Positions 12,639 through 23,994 of a stretch of DNA of 64,000 nt are shown here, one piece after another. The stretch is from Agaricus subrufescens. Its lineage: Eukaryota; Basidiomycota; Agaricomycetes; Agaricales; Agaricaceae. The first letter of the stretch is position 1; every line of letters starts with the position of its first letter. The stretch is from assembly GCA_029945375.1 (NCBI GenBank), contig CM057068.1, positions 62,001 to 126,000 on the forward strand, written 5' to 3'. The notes under the pieces were generated by a model. That model saw only the letters and a program-made list of their open reading frames with translations, was not told the origin of the DNA and searched no databases. The position numbers were made by a program, and so were the translations under genes.

Positions 12639-14331
12639 TCATGTCTCCATAGCCGCGACCATACCGACAGTCATGTTCAACACGCTTTCTCCGGGTACAC
12701 TTCCTGTTCGCCTCACGACGACGTCCCTTGTCCTGCCACGCTCCAGTTCCTGGCCGGTGATATTTTCTTCATTACTCATCCCACTTCCTTCGGGACTACT
12801 GATTTCCTCATCCGGCTGTCGATAAGGGTGGTGGTGATGGTGGTGGTGCTGGTGGTGTTGATGACCCTCGTCCACCATCAATTCATCATCTTCATTAGTA
12901 GGGGGTAACGTAAACCCATTGAATGGTCCTCCGTTGCCGGCGCCTGTAGCCGATTCAGAGGCGAGAACCATATCGCCAGGAAGATGACGAGAGTCGGATT
13001 CAGTGACATCGGGACTGCCGCCTGAACGGTACATTTTGAGTTCCTGCTCGAGCTCACGGTTGCGGGCGCCTTGGGCTGTGACCAATTGTTGTAGATAGCT
13101 TGGAAAGACTTGAGAGATAAGAAAAAGCGACGGAAAAAGGCAACGTACCGAATGTATTCGACGCTTTTTCTGAGAATCATGCCCTTGTTGGCCTTGACGA
13201 TGCCCGAGTCGCCGCCGTTGGCGCCGGTCGAGCCGTCCTGGTCTTCCTTTTTCAAGACCACGCTAGGGCCATCGATCGGCGATATAGGTGATAAAAGCTG
13301 ATCGTCCAAATTTGGCGCATTCCCACCTGCTATCGAATCGCGGGTCAAGATAAAGAAATGGGGGAGAGTGGGGGAAAGGACTTGCCTACATCGAGCATGC
13401 ATTCGGGAATGAGGGTGGCGAGCTCGCTGATCTTTTCGTTGATGTTGTCCCTCCTGCGGCGCTCGACGGCGTTGTGGGACTCGCGGCGGCGGCGGCGCTT
13501 CTCGTTGGCTATGGCGGCCTGCTTTTCTGCGGCGGACTGGACTTGGGAGACGACGCCGACGCTCTGGGGCGGGGAGTGGTGCTGGATGGAGGGGGAGGAC
13601 ATGTTGATGCCGAGGCCGTTGATGCCGTTGATGATGGTGCCGTTTGAGGCGATGGAGTCCTTGGGGACGCTGCTGGCGAGCTGCTGCTGCTGGGCGGGGA
13701 TGGGGTGGTGGGAGAGCGGGGGGAGGTGCATGTCGGTGGGGGAGTTGAGGGAAAAGTGGGTGTAGCCGGGGTGGTGGGAGTGGATGGAGTCGGGGGTGGG
13801 GAGGGAAAAGTCGGAGGGGGAGGAGTGCGAGTTGATGAACCAGGGCTGGCTGCCGACGGGGTTGCCGCCGCCGAGGCTGGCGGCGAGGCGGTGGTGGGAG
13901 TGGGTGCCGGGGATGAGGATGGCCTGGGGGCGGGCAGGCGGCGGGGAGGAGGTGCTGGAGACAGAGTTGCCGCGGCGGGGCCTGCGCGCGGGGCCGGGCT
14001 GGGAGGCGCTGGAGGGGGGCCGGGAGCGGGACCTGGAGCGGCGCGGGGAGGGGGAGTGGCGGGGGAGGGGGAAGCTGGAGGGCGGGTGGGGCTCGTAGCG
14101 CATGGAGGAGTTGAGGGCGGGGAGGGTCGAGTTGAAGGCGGGGGGCGGGTCGTGGGGGGCGAGGGAGATGTCGAAGATGTTGTGGGGGCGCGGGTAGGAG
14201 GCGGAGAGGGCGGCGAGGTCGTCGTCGAAGTCGTCGGGCGCGGGGAACTTGCGGAAGGGGTCGTGGAGGTATGCGCCGTGCATGGTGTGCTCGGAGAAGA
14301 AGGCCATGGCCAGCCCCAGCCGCGCCACCAT
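12639..14331 (-). CDS. bHLH-leucine zipper transcription factor (USF/MITF/TFE-like DNA-binding region)
   Basis: Nuclear DNA-binding regulator expected to bind E-box sites. Exons on the minus strand: 14331-13390, 13297-13149, 13098-12639, giving 516 residues in consistent phase. The N-terminal ~260 residues are Pro/Ser-rich and disordered, with an Arg/Ser block. The basic region and helix 1 read ESHNAVERRRRDNINEKI then SELATLIPE, with the His/Glu/Arg triad that contacts CANNTG. The loop is long and acidic (LSPISPIDGPS... to GDSGIV). Helix 2 is KANKGMILRKSVEYIRYLQQL, running into a short zipper (LVTAQGARNRELEQELKMY). The C-terminus has a His tract (HQHHQHHHHHHH) and ends TVGMVAAMET. The second exon's acceptor at 13298 is chosen because it keeps phase; an upstream acceptor would not. 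It shares a divergent promoter with the Lcb3-like gene. Alternative start: Met 9 (MAFFSE). Confidence 0.9.
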
Positions 14332-14931
14332 CTATATCCCAGCCCAGCGCTCCCACGCCCCCCCCCTGTCCCCGCTCCCCGGGGTCCCCAGATCCATCGC
14401 CACCCCAATCTCCGCCCCCTTCCCCGCATTCCCCACCTTTCACATGGCGCCCGGCAGATCGCTTTTCCCCCCGCGCGTTGCCAGGCCCCTCTGCGACCCG
14501 ACAATCCCGGGCGAGGGGGGCGGGGGGACAGGGGGGGGTGGTCGAGGTGTAGTGCGGCGAGGTGTGGTGTGGTGTGGCGGGACGGGGCGGGGCGGGTCGG
14601 GTCGGGCAGAGAGGGGGCAGCCCGCAGAGGGCAGGGGACGGCTCGCAGCACCCCCCCCCGTTATAAGCCTCGCAGGGAGACTTACGTGTCGCCCCCCGTC
14701 AGGATTATTTATACCGGGCAGTCTCGAGACCAGGTGGATCAATTAAATGGCCAGCTGATGCGCGTCGCCGGTCACCTGCACCCCCTCCTCTCTTCTCTCC
14801 AACGCCCCCACCACTGCAAAGGGTCCCCCCGGATCGCAGCGCACAGACCCTGCCCTTCCCCATTAGGCAAGCGAGGGAGCAGCCCACCGCTCTCGCTCTC
14901 TCCGCTCCTCAACTCTGCACCACTCCCACCC
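14332..14931. promoter_or_regulatory. Divergent, G-rich promoter region (bHLH / Lcb3-like)
   Basis: The 600-bp space between two divergent start codons (14331 minus, 14932 plus). The plus strand carries dense G-runs at about 14509-14538 (runs of 3, 6, 6 and 8 G) and 14578-14616 (several runs of 3-5 G), with a C9 run near 14651. TATTTATA at 14706-14713 is a possible TATA element on the plus side. A long plus-strand frame is open through this region only because G/C-rich DNA lacks stops. The G-runs fit the G-quadruplex consensus; that they fold is inference. Confidence 0.6.
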
Positions 14932-16891
14932 ATGGACGCCGGGCCCGACTTTGCCATCTCCTATTCCCCCTCCATCGCCTCCTCGCGCTCGGCCTCGCCC
15001 ACCCCCAGCCTCGACGACAGCCCGCGCTTCCACTTTGCGCCGCTCAAGCCAGGATCCGGGTTCGACGATGCCGTCCCTGGCAATCAGCCCATGGGCATCT
15101 ACGAGGCGACCCTTTCGAGGTGGAGGGCCGGCCCACGACGGTGGCTCGTCCAGGTCGTCCAGAGGGAGTCGGTCATTCTCGCCAGAATGCAGGTAAAAAA
15201 CACATTTTTTTCTCTCTAGCATTTCATTCACAACTACCCTTAGGAGAAAATCCGCACCCCCTGGCTCGATACATACTTTGTGTACACGTCTTCGCTCGGA
15301 ACGCACACCTTTTTCATGATCACCCTCCCTGCGTGCTTTTGGTTTGGCTACACGGATCTCGCACGAGGGTATGTAGTCTCCACCTGCTCCCACTTCACCC
15401 CTCTTACGGTTTGCAGTCTGCTATCGGCCCTGTCTATCGGTGTATACTCTTCCTCTGTCATCAAAGACTTTTTCTGCTCTCCCAGACCCTTTTCGCCTCC
15501 CGTCACTCGACTCAGTAAGCTCTCCCCACCCTCCTCACGTCCAAAAACTCATTCCAAAAAGCAATGGGCTCTCATCACCTAGAGTACGGCTTCCCCTCCA
15601 CCCACTCCACCAACAGCATCTCCATAGCCCTCCTCCTCTTTGCCTACGTCTACGACCTCGCATACCCTCCCTTGTCTTCACTCTCCCCCACTATCTCCCC
15701 CACAACCTTCATCATCCTATCCATCATTCTGTCCATATACGCCTTTTCCATCGTCTTCGGCCGCCTCTACACCGCCATGCATTCCTTCACCGACTGTCTC
15801 GTCGGCGTCATTCTAGGAACCGTCATCTGGTGGGTCTCGACATCCTGGAACGGTATCCCCATCACCCTCTCCTCCACAAACATCCTCTCATACATCCTCT
15901 CAACCGACACCATCCACCTCGGTCGCGGCCTAGGCATGGAGATCCATCTCTGGAACTGGGTAAAAACCGGTGGCTGGGAAGTCCCCTGCATCCTCATCCC
16001 CCTCTGCCTCCTCCTAGTCCATCAACACCCGGTACCAGTCGACGACTGTCCATGCTTTGAAGACGCCATAGCGTTCGCTAGCGTATTTTTTGGCGCCCTT
16101 GTCGGCAAATGGGTTACGCTAAACTCGGGCTTGAAAGAGATCGTCGAGAACATTAGTGTTATGCCTGGGAGTGGATGGGTTTGGCAGGGTGTAAACGCTG
16201 GATGGGTGCAGGTCGAAAGAACCTGGATGGATTATCTGATCTGGTGGAGCGCAGCCGGGATCAAAATGACTCTGGGTCAGTCTACCTACTCAAAAAAGTT
16301 TCTTCTAAAATAACTGATTTCTTATAGGCATCATGGTGATCTTCACTTGGAGATTATTCGCCAAATCGGCCTTGCATCTCATACTCCCACCTACCTTCCG
16401 TCTATTCGCAAGATCATTCAGGTTGCCCAATAGGAGGTTTTACACACCCGCCACCGAGTATAAATCTGTACCGAGTGAGTTTGCCGTGACGAGGGAGGGT
16501 GGATTGGGGGTGTTGCACCCGATTCCTAGTGTGATTGATTTACCTAGTGGTGTGGGCGTCGATATGGGGGTGACTAGTGGGCGAGTTGGGAGGGACGTGA
16601 GGGATGTGAAGATGAGGCTCGGTGCGAATATGATGAATGAGAAGGAGGGGTTGAGAGTTCGATTTGAGGAAGATGAAGAGGAAGATGGGAAGGAGAGGGA
16701 TGTGAAGCATTATGATGCCGATGGTAAAGTCTTTCTATACTATCTCTCTCTCTTACTTTTTCCTAACGCTTTCTTGTCTAGTGTTGACAAAGGTGATCGT
16801 GTATGCAGGTATCGCATTTATATCAACAGACTTGATACCTGCGTCATTCGGATTGTTGGGGTTGGGAGTGAAATCCTGGGTTGAGATGTGA
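14932..16891 (+). CDS. LCB3: Dihydrosphingosine/sphingosine-1-phosphate phosphatase (PAP2 superfamily)
   Basis: ER membrane enzyme that dephosphorylates long-chain sphingoid base phosphates, feeding ceramide synthesis. Six exons: 14932-15192, 15244-15368, 15417-15514, 15562-16275, 16328-16723, 16782-16891, giving 567 residues. The three lipid-phosphatase motifs are intact: KDFFCSPRP (KxxxxxxRP), the PSGH-type YGFPSTHSTN, and GRLYTAMHSFTD (SRxxxxxHxxxD-type, with Gly for the first Ser). The flanking sequence VTRLTMGSHHLEYGFPSTHS is characteristic of Lcb3/Ysr3 and sphingosine-1-phosphate phosphatases rather than generic PAP2 enzymes. Multiple hydrophobic segments follow (for example TFIILSIILSIYAFSIVFG). 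The N-terminus (87 residues, Ser/Pro-rich) is cytosolic-like. An acidic loop (RFEEDEEEDGKE) precedes the last membrane segment, ending KSWVEM. ATG 14932 is the first in-frame Met after the divergent promoter with a good context (CCCATGG). Confidence 0.94.
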
Positions 16892-19800
16892 TTTGACGCG
16901 TTCTTGCATAACATTTCTCGCCCTCGTGGAGGTGGTGCTTTTTGCTCATGAATGGATGGATTTTTCTTTGGACGTGGATTTTATATATAATTCTATATAC
17001 TATCGTATGTTAATTTTTAAAACTGGGAGAGATTTTAATTCTTTTTTTTTGTGTGTTGTTCTTTCTTGTTTTTTTCTTTTGGCACGAAAAATGTGATATG
17101 TTTGGAGAGGAGATGTGTTGTTGTGCTGTACGCTGTGATAAGTAATAGAAAATGGGTGAGGAAATACTTCACTCACGCCCTATCCATGATTCAGGACAAT
17201 GAAACCATTCTTCCTTTCTAAAGGAGATTTTCAGGCCGTAGCGTAAACCCGAGTTGAAGCAATAAAAAAAAACAACAGACATGTAAAGAGACGTTGCGTC
17301 TCTTCAACAACCAAAACAAGTTGCATCACTCACACCGTATTCATAAGAGAATGAAACCATTCCACCTTTCTTCAACTCTTCACCTTTTTTTATATGAAAA
17401 AAGGAAGATTTTGTCAGACCGTAGCGGCATTATATAATACCCGAAGCCTGAATGAAGCAATGAAAAAAAAATGATAGACGTGTAAGGAAATATTCTGTCT
17501 CCCTAACAAGAAGAGAGAATAAAAAGTGCATTACTCGTACTCTGTATTTTCAAATCGTCTTTCTCGACTTCTCTCCTTTTTATAGGAGATTTTTTCAGCC
17601 TGCTGAAGCCTTGAGTGAAGGAATGAAAAAACGATAGACGTGTAAGGAAATATCCCCAACAAGAATAATAAGTGCATTACTCGCAAAAGTAAAGAGAATG
17701 AAGCTATTCTCCTTTCTCAACGCCTCTCTTCTTTATAGGAGATCCCCAGTCTGTAGCGGATCCTGAGTGAAGTAATAAAAAAACGATAGACGTGTAAGGA
17801 AACATCCCCAACAAGAATAATAAGTGCACTACTCGCAAAAGTAAAGAGAATGAAGCCATTTTCCTTTCTCAACTCCTCTCCTCTTTACAGGAGATTCCCA
17901 GTCTGTAGCGTAACAAACGATAGATATATAAGGACAAGAAAGATAAGTGTTGAGGGGATAGAGTAGAGAAGAGGTTAATAAGAAGCTATCGAGGTGACCG
18001 TGTTAAAGAAATGAAATAAGGAATGCTCGACGGAGTTCAAAGAAGTAGAAACACAGTATATTTAAAGTACAGGGCGAAGATGAGTGTATTTTCTTTGTAC
18101 TCCCTTTTATCTTCAATAGCATACCCGTCCGTACCTGTGCATGCGGTGCTCGCTCTTAAGCGTAGTCACTCATAGAATAGGGACTTCTAAGATAGATGAC
18201 CCCTTTTTTTCGTTATCGTGCATTATCTTTTTTTGATTTGTGATGTATCGGACCTGCAGATGCAAATTAGCCGATGACAGATAATCACAAGACATTCTGG
18301 TTTGTCTTTTTTTTTGGTGTAACAGTTACTTCAATAGCTGACTAGGGAAGCCTACTCGCATAGAAGATCATCTAGGTACCGAACGGCGGTTAAGACTGTC
18401 TCTTACTATTTTTCAGTATAGATAAAGAGCATATTTTTGGGATCGTTATCACTTAGGGTGAGGTGACCTGTGCGGTCCTCGTGAGTCGGAAAGTTGATCA
18501 TACAAATATTTGGCGGCCAGACCGCAAGATAAGGTACAGACGAGTGACTCCGAGGCAAAGGGGCCTCTCAAGACCGTTGGGACTCCACGTTGGCAAGAAT
18601 CGACGTCTCGTTCCGCAGACTTCGGCGTTATGGCATTATAAGAGCAAGTTGCTCTCGCGGCAATCTCGCCGTCTCTTTCCTTAGATATTAAAGTTTTTTG
18701 CTGTCGTAAGCGGTTCGTTTGCTATGTTTTCCTAAATGTGTGGTTCCCCACTATCGTGCTTTTAGACCGTTAAAGTGGCTTCTTTGTTTTTAAAAAAGAA
18801 AAAAAAAATCCAAATTTATGACGCGACGCTCGAGCACAGTCCGCGGTGCACTACTGTATACAAATTGAATTGTCTAATAGTAAAGATAACCTTTGGATGA
18901 ATGGGAGAGAGTCTGAGATACCCTGTACCACCTAGCCCGTAGGCGAAAGAGATCTGCGGCTTGATGTGACGGGGGAGAGGAAGAAAGAAACGGAGACCAG
19001 ACATATGAACAGAAAAAAAAGTAGCTTCTTAGCTCTTACCCCTAGAAGAATTCTGTACACTCTTTCCAAACTCGCGTGGATCATCATCGATAGTCCTTAA
19101 CAATCAGCCCTTGTTTTCTCTCATAGTGTTATACGCCAGTGGTAGGCCTGAAAATCCTATGAATGAAGTGATATAGAGTCAAAAGATACACGATCTGGCG
19201 TAATCTACTACTTGACAGATATTCATGATCAGCAAAGAGTTGTCTTTATATTGGGCTCCATGCACGTAACAACCAAGGGGTCCATCGAAGCAGCATCCCG
19301 ACGGCGGTGGTTGATTTTTATCAAATCATGGTCTGCAATAGGCCAGAGTTGAAAATGACGTATATTCATCATGCAGGACTGTGTTTTTCGGGGAATAGAT
19401 AATGAAAGGACATGGAGTTGTTGGGAATATGGCTCGTTCATGTATAATTTTCCTGGCGTAGCTGCGTAGGCTACCGGTGAGGACACCGATGATGAACTAA
19501 AACCAGGTGTGGGAGAGAATTTTTGCTACCCTCGACATGGGAAGGAGTAGGGCAATGCGACGTAGAAGATATCTGACAGAGAAAGATCCAAAGAGCATGG
19601 AATGAGAGGGGAGTATATAGACCAGCCTCGGCCTCGGGCGAAATTCAGCTTTCTCAGGCATGTTTTCCTGACCGATAGGGACACCCGCAGTAAGTTAACA
19701 AGAGGCTTTCCAGGCACGTTTCCGACAATTCTACTGAGCCTTCTCTGAATTATATCTCTAGTCCACGTGTCTTTGATTCTGTCCCCTCGAGAAGGACTTA

Positions 19801-21585
19801 GGAACATGCAATGGGAACGAAATACTAACATAGTAGACAACCTTTGTGAAAGTCGCCGACAGTGAGCGACTACACTAAGAACGTGCGCCGATCGTCTACC
19901 TCCTTACATTCTGCACTATCCCATCAACAGAGCATTAGTGAGATATGCAATGGGTTAAAGTCGACTGGTGGGATACTTACGCACCCATTCTTTGGGTGGG
20001 CCCATCTTCAGTGTAGCCCAATGGTCACAGTGTCAGAAACAAAGTGCTCAAGGTCTAATCTACAGTCCGGACTTGGCGTTCCGGATTTCCAGACGTAATC
20101 GTATCTCTTAAATTGTTGTACCTTAGATTTTGAATTGTTTATATGTATAGGAGTCTGCGTTTTTTTATCATGGACGGTGGCTCCTTTTTCACTGTGATTC
20201 ATTCTTCTCTTCCCCCTCACTGGTACATGGCGTGGGAGGCTTGATACTTTACGTGGATTTTGTCTTTTGCAAACCAGTTCTGTGACTTACGCTGCGTGTT
20301 GGTATGATCGCATCGTGCCTGTGGCTGCCTCATGGTCCCCGGAATTAGGCTGAAGTTTGTTATGGACAGGTTTCCGCAGTTTTTCTTACTCCCACATAGA
20401 TATTTTGCCCGGCTTTTACGGTATATTTACTCCACACACGAAAATACAATTATTCTATTGACATGTGGACACTGAATAGACAAAGACCGTAACTCTATTG
20501 GAATGCAAATCCGTTTTTTGTGAGCATGGCAACATACCCTAAAAGGTATTCCATTATCGATCCAATTTGAATGAATGGTGGGGTACATTTGGAATAAACC
20601 CGAGCCAGAAATCTCTGGGGATCTATTTCCTAGGAGATTTCTGTTAGACGGATGAGTCGAAGGCATGTCGGATGACCAGTGCCTTCCAAAAGTGTATAAC
20701 AGTTGGATAAGGGATTCCGCTATTAAAACAATAGACTCCGTTGCCCGTACGCCACGGGTACTGAGGTATAATCATAAGAATGTACTCTATTTATAGTTAA
20801 ACCGTCGTCAAGCATCATGGAAAAGAGAAAGGGCTTCCTGGTACTTCCAAAGGTCCTAAGTTGTCAATGGAGCATGATAAAAAACTTCAGGTTGTCGTTC
20901 TGATAGGAGAATTCACTTCCGATAGTTCTCCTGTCTCTTAAAGCATGACCTGAGCTTTGTCCACCTGTCTCGGCTATGCGAAGTCTTTTATAGGCTGATC
21001 AGTTCCCTCCGTACTACCAAAGTTTTTAAGCACGCACCGATTCCCTCGGATTTGCAAAGGAATATTAGACTCAGGACTCCCTAGTACGCTCTTTTTTAGG
21101 AACTCATTTGGAAGGTCTTTCCCTCTCTTCGATATGGCAGCTTGGTTCGATCTTGGTTCAGCTCCACCATTGCCTCCTTTAAATTGGATTACGTATGTTG
21201 TCATCTTTTCCCACTTTCTTTGTACAGATATTTTCAGGGTTCTTTGAACAGTTCTTTTGCTGATGTTTACTTGTCACTTTTATCAGTCTTGAGGATAACG
21301 GACCGGGATCAACGAGATCAGCCAACATTTCTATAAATAGTAGTCAACTACTAACCATGTCTTCAATCCTCCTCCCTTCTTTCGGGATGATGTCATAAAA
21401 ATATCGATCGTTGAATATTGGATTGAATCAAAGTTGTGTTTATTTTGAGGATGTATTTAAGCCCTGCAGCCCCTGAACATAGGGGTTCGTTCCCAATCGC
21501 AACTTGAATCTTCCAACTACATTCTTGTGATAACCAATTGGATTTTATCAACGTTGTACCCCTTTCAACTCCTTTCTAATTCTCC
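16892..21585. other. Gene-poor region containing a minisatellite
   Basis: About 4.7 kb between the Lcb3-like gene and the next plausible gene. Apart from the tandem repeat at about 17198-17950, I see no supported coding sequence, RNA gene or transposon. A basic open frame at 18463-18684 lacks recognisable motifs. T-rich tracts near 17040-17075 probably belong to the Lcb3-like 3' UTR. Confidence 0.5.
17198..17950. repeat. Degenerate tandem repeat, five copies of about 140-210 bp
   Basis: Units begin near 17198, 17351, 17558, 17699 and 17850. Each carries AATGAAACCATTC or a variant, a CTTT...AGGAGATT..CAG block, a (C/T)(C/T)GTAGCG block, GAGTGAAG.AAT followed by an A-run, GATAGACGTGTAAGGAAA, and AAGTGCATTACTCGCAAAAG or similar. 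Copies 3 to 5 are closest (spacing about 150 bp); copies 1 and 2 are more diverged and longer. Unit 5 is truncated. No open frame runs through it. Confidence 0.8.
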
Positions 21586-22401
21586 ATGCCGAACTTGGCA
21601 AGACGTCGGAGCATTGCTTTTCGGAAGGATTTGGTGGACGGATCAGATGTCCCACCCTCTGTGTGTTGTTGTCGTTTGAATTATCATTCAATTTCTGTAG
21701 CTCATTTTGATATTTTATAGTCTCCAGAGGCGAATGATGATCGACGTGTCAGCCGTCCACGGTCAGTCTTGAAGCGTACAGCCTCCGTCCCTGCGAGCAC
21801 CTTGAATGCTATCGTAAAGACGACCGCTAAAGGCGCTAGGAGTATTACGCAAAAGCCTAAACGGCCCTGCTCCATCCCATCCTGTCAGCCGAGACCACCT
21901 TCTATTCTTAAGAAACCTGCAACTCGTTTAACGACATTTTTAACTGCAATGTCAACTTTGCCGACCGGAAATATTGTTTCACAAGGCGGGGAAAAACTTT
22001 GTCTGTCGGCTAGTACTCACACCGCTTGCGGTGGGCTTACTAGGGCACTCTCCCCTTGTACAAGCGTTATGGCTGTGTGCTCTGGTATTGTTGGAGAACT
22101 GGGGAGGTATAGCATCTGCTTAGAGGGCAACGGAGAAGATCTTAATCAAGTTTCGGATTCTCAAGTGGGCGTTGTAGTTGGATCCCAACAGGGCGTCTCG
22201 TGGATTATGTTCGTTAAACGGTGGATTACTTGGCAAAGTTGGTCATCTGCCGATTGGGGTGAGAGTTGTGAGAGTGGCAGGGTAGAGGAGATTAAACGGC
22301 AAAAGGAGGTCTCACCGTGGTTGACGCTTTTTCAGGTATCGATTATCATACTGTTGACTGCCTCTCTGTGCAGAAACGTAGAACGGATATGGGATTTGTG
22401 A
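21586..22401 (+). CDS. Hypothetical protein with two SILK-like motifs
   Basis: I do not recognise a family. Model: exon 1 21586-21660 (ATG, MPNLARRRSIAFRKDLVDGSD...), intron 21661-21720 (donor GTGTGT, acceptor TATAG), exon 2 21721-22401, both phase 0, giving 251 residues. The N-terminal half is basic and Ser/Pro-rich and includes RVSRPRSVLKRTASVPAS and RPPSILKKPATRL. The two S(V/I)LK cores, about 40 residues apart, resemble PP1-binding SILK motifs or phosphorylation sites. The C-terminus has a hydrophobic stretch (WLTLFQVSIIILLTASL), a possible tail anchor. The middle is Gly/Ser/Cys-rich with no domain I know. The exon join and absence of stops over 226 codons argue for a real gene. The lack of a known domain limits confidence. 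Confidence 0.5.
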
Positions 22402-23921
22402 GTGGTGCGACGGTTTATTACATTAGCTCTGTATTGCTATAATGTCCGATGCCTCATTTCCGTCTCATTTATTACTCTCCGCTTAATTGTTTCTTCCCTC
22501 CCGGTGTGTTTCTGAGTTTGGTCAGCTTCGTTCATTAATAACTCCATGGATCGTCACTGTCAATACGTCACAGCTTCCGGGATAGGTGTGAAAGCTACCA
22601 TTGGAAAAAAAGGGTTGTGAACCCAGGCCATTGGATCAAGAACCTAGATGGGACGTCAAAGGGCTGTGCATCGTGCTTTGCAGGTCCTGCGACTGCGGAA
22701 CTGTTATGTCAAATTAATTTCCAATCAGGGCACCACATTATTATGCTGTATTCATTTCTATCGAACAGAGGGGAAGACATCTAAAAGGTAAATCCGAGAT
22801 CCAGAAAATCAAGCTGGACTGTGCCTTTCGACCATCTTCCCCTTCCCTTTTTCTACTTTGCCGCTCGGCCACGTCCATATGGGTGGAAAACGCAACCGAG
22901 GTGTGGCGTGAGGAATGGTGATCACATAATCGCTTCGCTTCGTTCGCCCAATCTGGATGTTTCCATTACCCACCTCTCAGTTATGACTGTATACACGATA
23001 CAGTTTCGAGCCAGACCTCCTTCGATGGACCCGAACGCCCAGAGGGAAAGATCATTGTTTCCCGAATGATGTAAGTCTAATTTGTCTTACTCGACTCGGT
23101 GCTTTTTGCGGAAGCTTTCGAGATGACAGTTTTTGACATGAGTCTTTTTAGCAGCATCCTTGCCACCGACGTGTGGGACATCATGCCTTTATATTCAGTT
23201 CATCAAGACGCTGTGAAACCGGAGTAGAAGAGCGAAAATTCCTCATTAGGACGTTCCCCATTGTTCTTTATGGAAGGCTGTGAAGATATATCAGGCCAGA
23301 CTGGTTCACTTTCGGATTGAAGGATCAATTGAATACGAAAAGGGCAAGAAAGGGGTCAGATCGGTATTTCGGCAGATCAGCGTTGGCTCCCTTTTGCGGG
23401 TGCTGTATACCCACCAATCGTTGGCAAGGTGAATGCTCATCGACACTTCTGACATCTCCTAGACCCTCCCGCACGACAACACATAAGAACGGCAGGGACA
23501 TTCTTGTAGAAGTGTGACATGCGCAATCTGCCATGTGCGTGTGCCAACGAAGTTCCGTCGAGACCCAGGACGGCAGCCCAATGGAGTTGCGCTTTTTATA
23601 TTCCATTCTTTCGGGGATTAGGATTCAACACAGGGTCCGGCATCTTTCCAGCGGGCTTACACAATCATCAGGCCAGGACCCTCCTTAAACTTCGATCACA
23701 AAACGAATAGCCAACCCGGCTTGATAAACGCTAACAAGTGACCAAACTCACCCTTTTTCAGCCGGCCGTTTTTGAACGAATCCCTTTTCCATACCCCCTC
23801 TTTTTCTTCCAGCACCTCCCCTTCCTCCACCCGCTGCCCTCCGCGCTCCTCCCGTCCTTCACCGCTGTTAACATTTTTCCGCTTCCATTACTCTTTTCCA
23901 CCCCTTGCCGAGTTCCCCATC
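22402..23921. other. Intergenic region
   Basis: About 1.5 kb. Open frames at 22821-23069 and 23325-23606 are short, without motifs, and lack convincing splice extensions. The right end is a pyrimidine-rich stretch (23760-23915), typical of fungal promoters, leading to the TATA box of the AT-hook gene. Confidence 0.5.
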
Positions 23922-23929
23922 TATAAAAG
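23922..23929 (+). promoter_or_regulatory. TATA box of the AT-hook gene
   Basis: TATAAAAG lies 65 bp upstream of ATG 23995, after a CT-rich tract. Good match and placement for a fungal core promoter. Confidence 0.55.
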
Positions 23930-23994
23930 CTTTGCGATCCCTTCCTGTTGATCTCATCGCCCAAGTCTTCCCCCAAGACACAGTGGAACGACTT

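Noticed and set aside
12878..14651. Two further long minus-strand frames (Pro/Arg/His-rich and Thr/Ser/Pro-rich) over the bHLH first exon
   Set aside because: Alternate frames of the GC-rich bHLH exon; extreme composition and no motif, whereas the chosen frame carries the bHLH domain.
13705..15219. Long plus-strand open frame of about 500 codons across the bHLH gene and the divergent promoter
   Set aside because: Antisense to the bHLH exon; its first half is Gly/Val/Glu low-complexity produced by G-rich DNA, and only its last part is the true first exon of the Lcb3-like gene.
17198..17950. Repeated units considered as a CRISPR array
   Set aside because: Units are about 150 bp, diverged and lack uniform short repeats with unique spacers; the sequence is eukaryotic.
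18463..18684. Basic 73-codon open frame
   Set aside because: No motif, isolated, and the length is within chance expectation.
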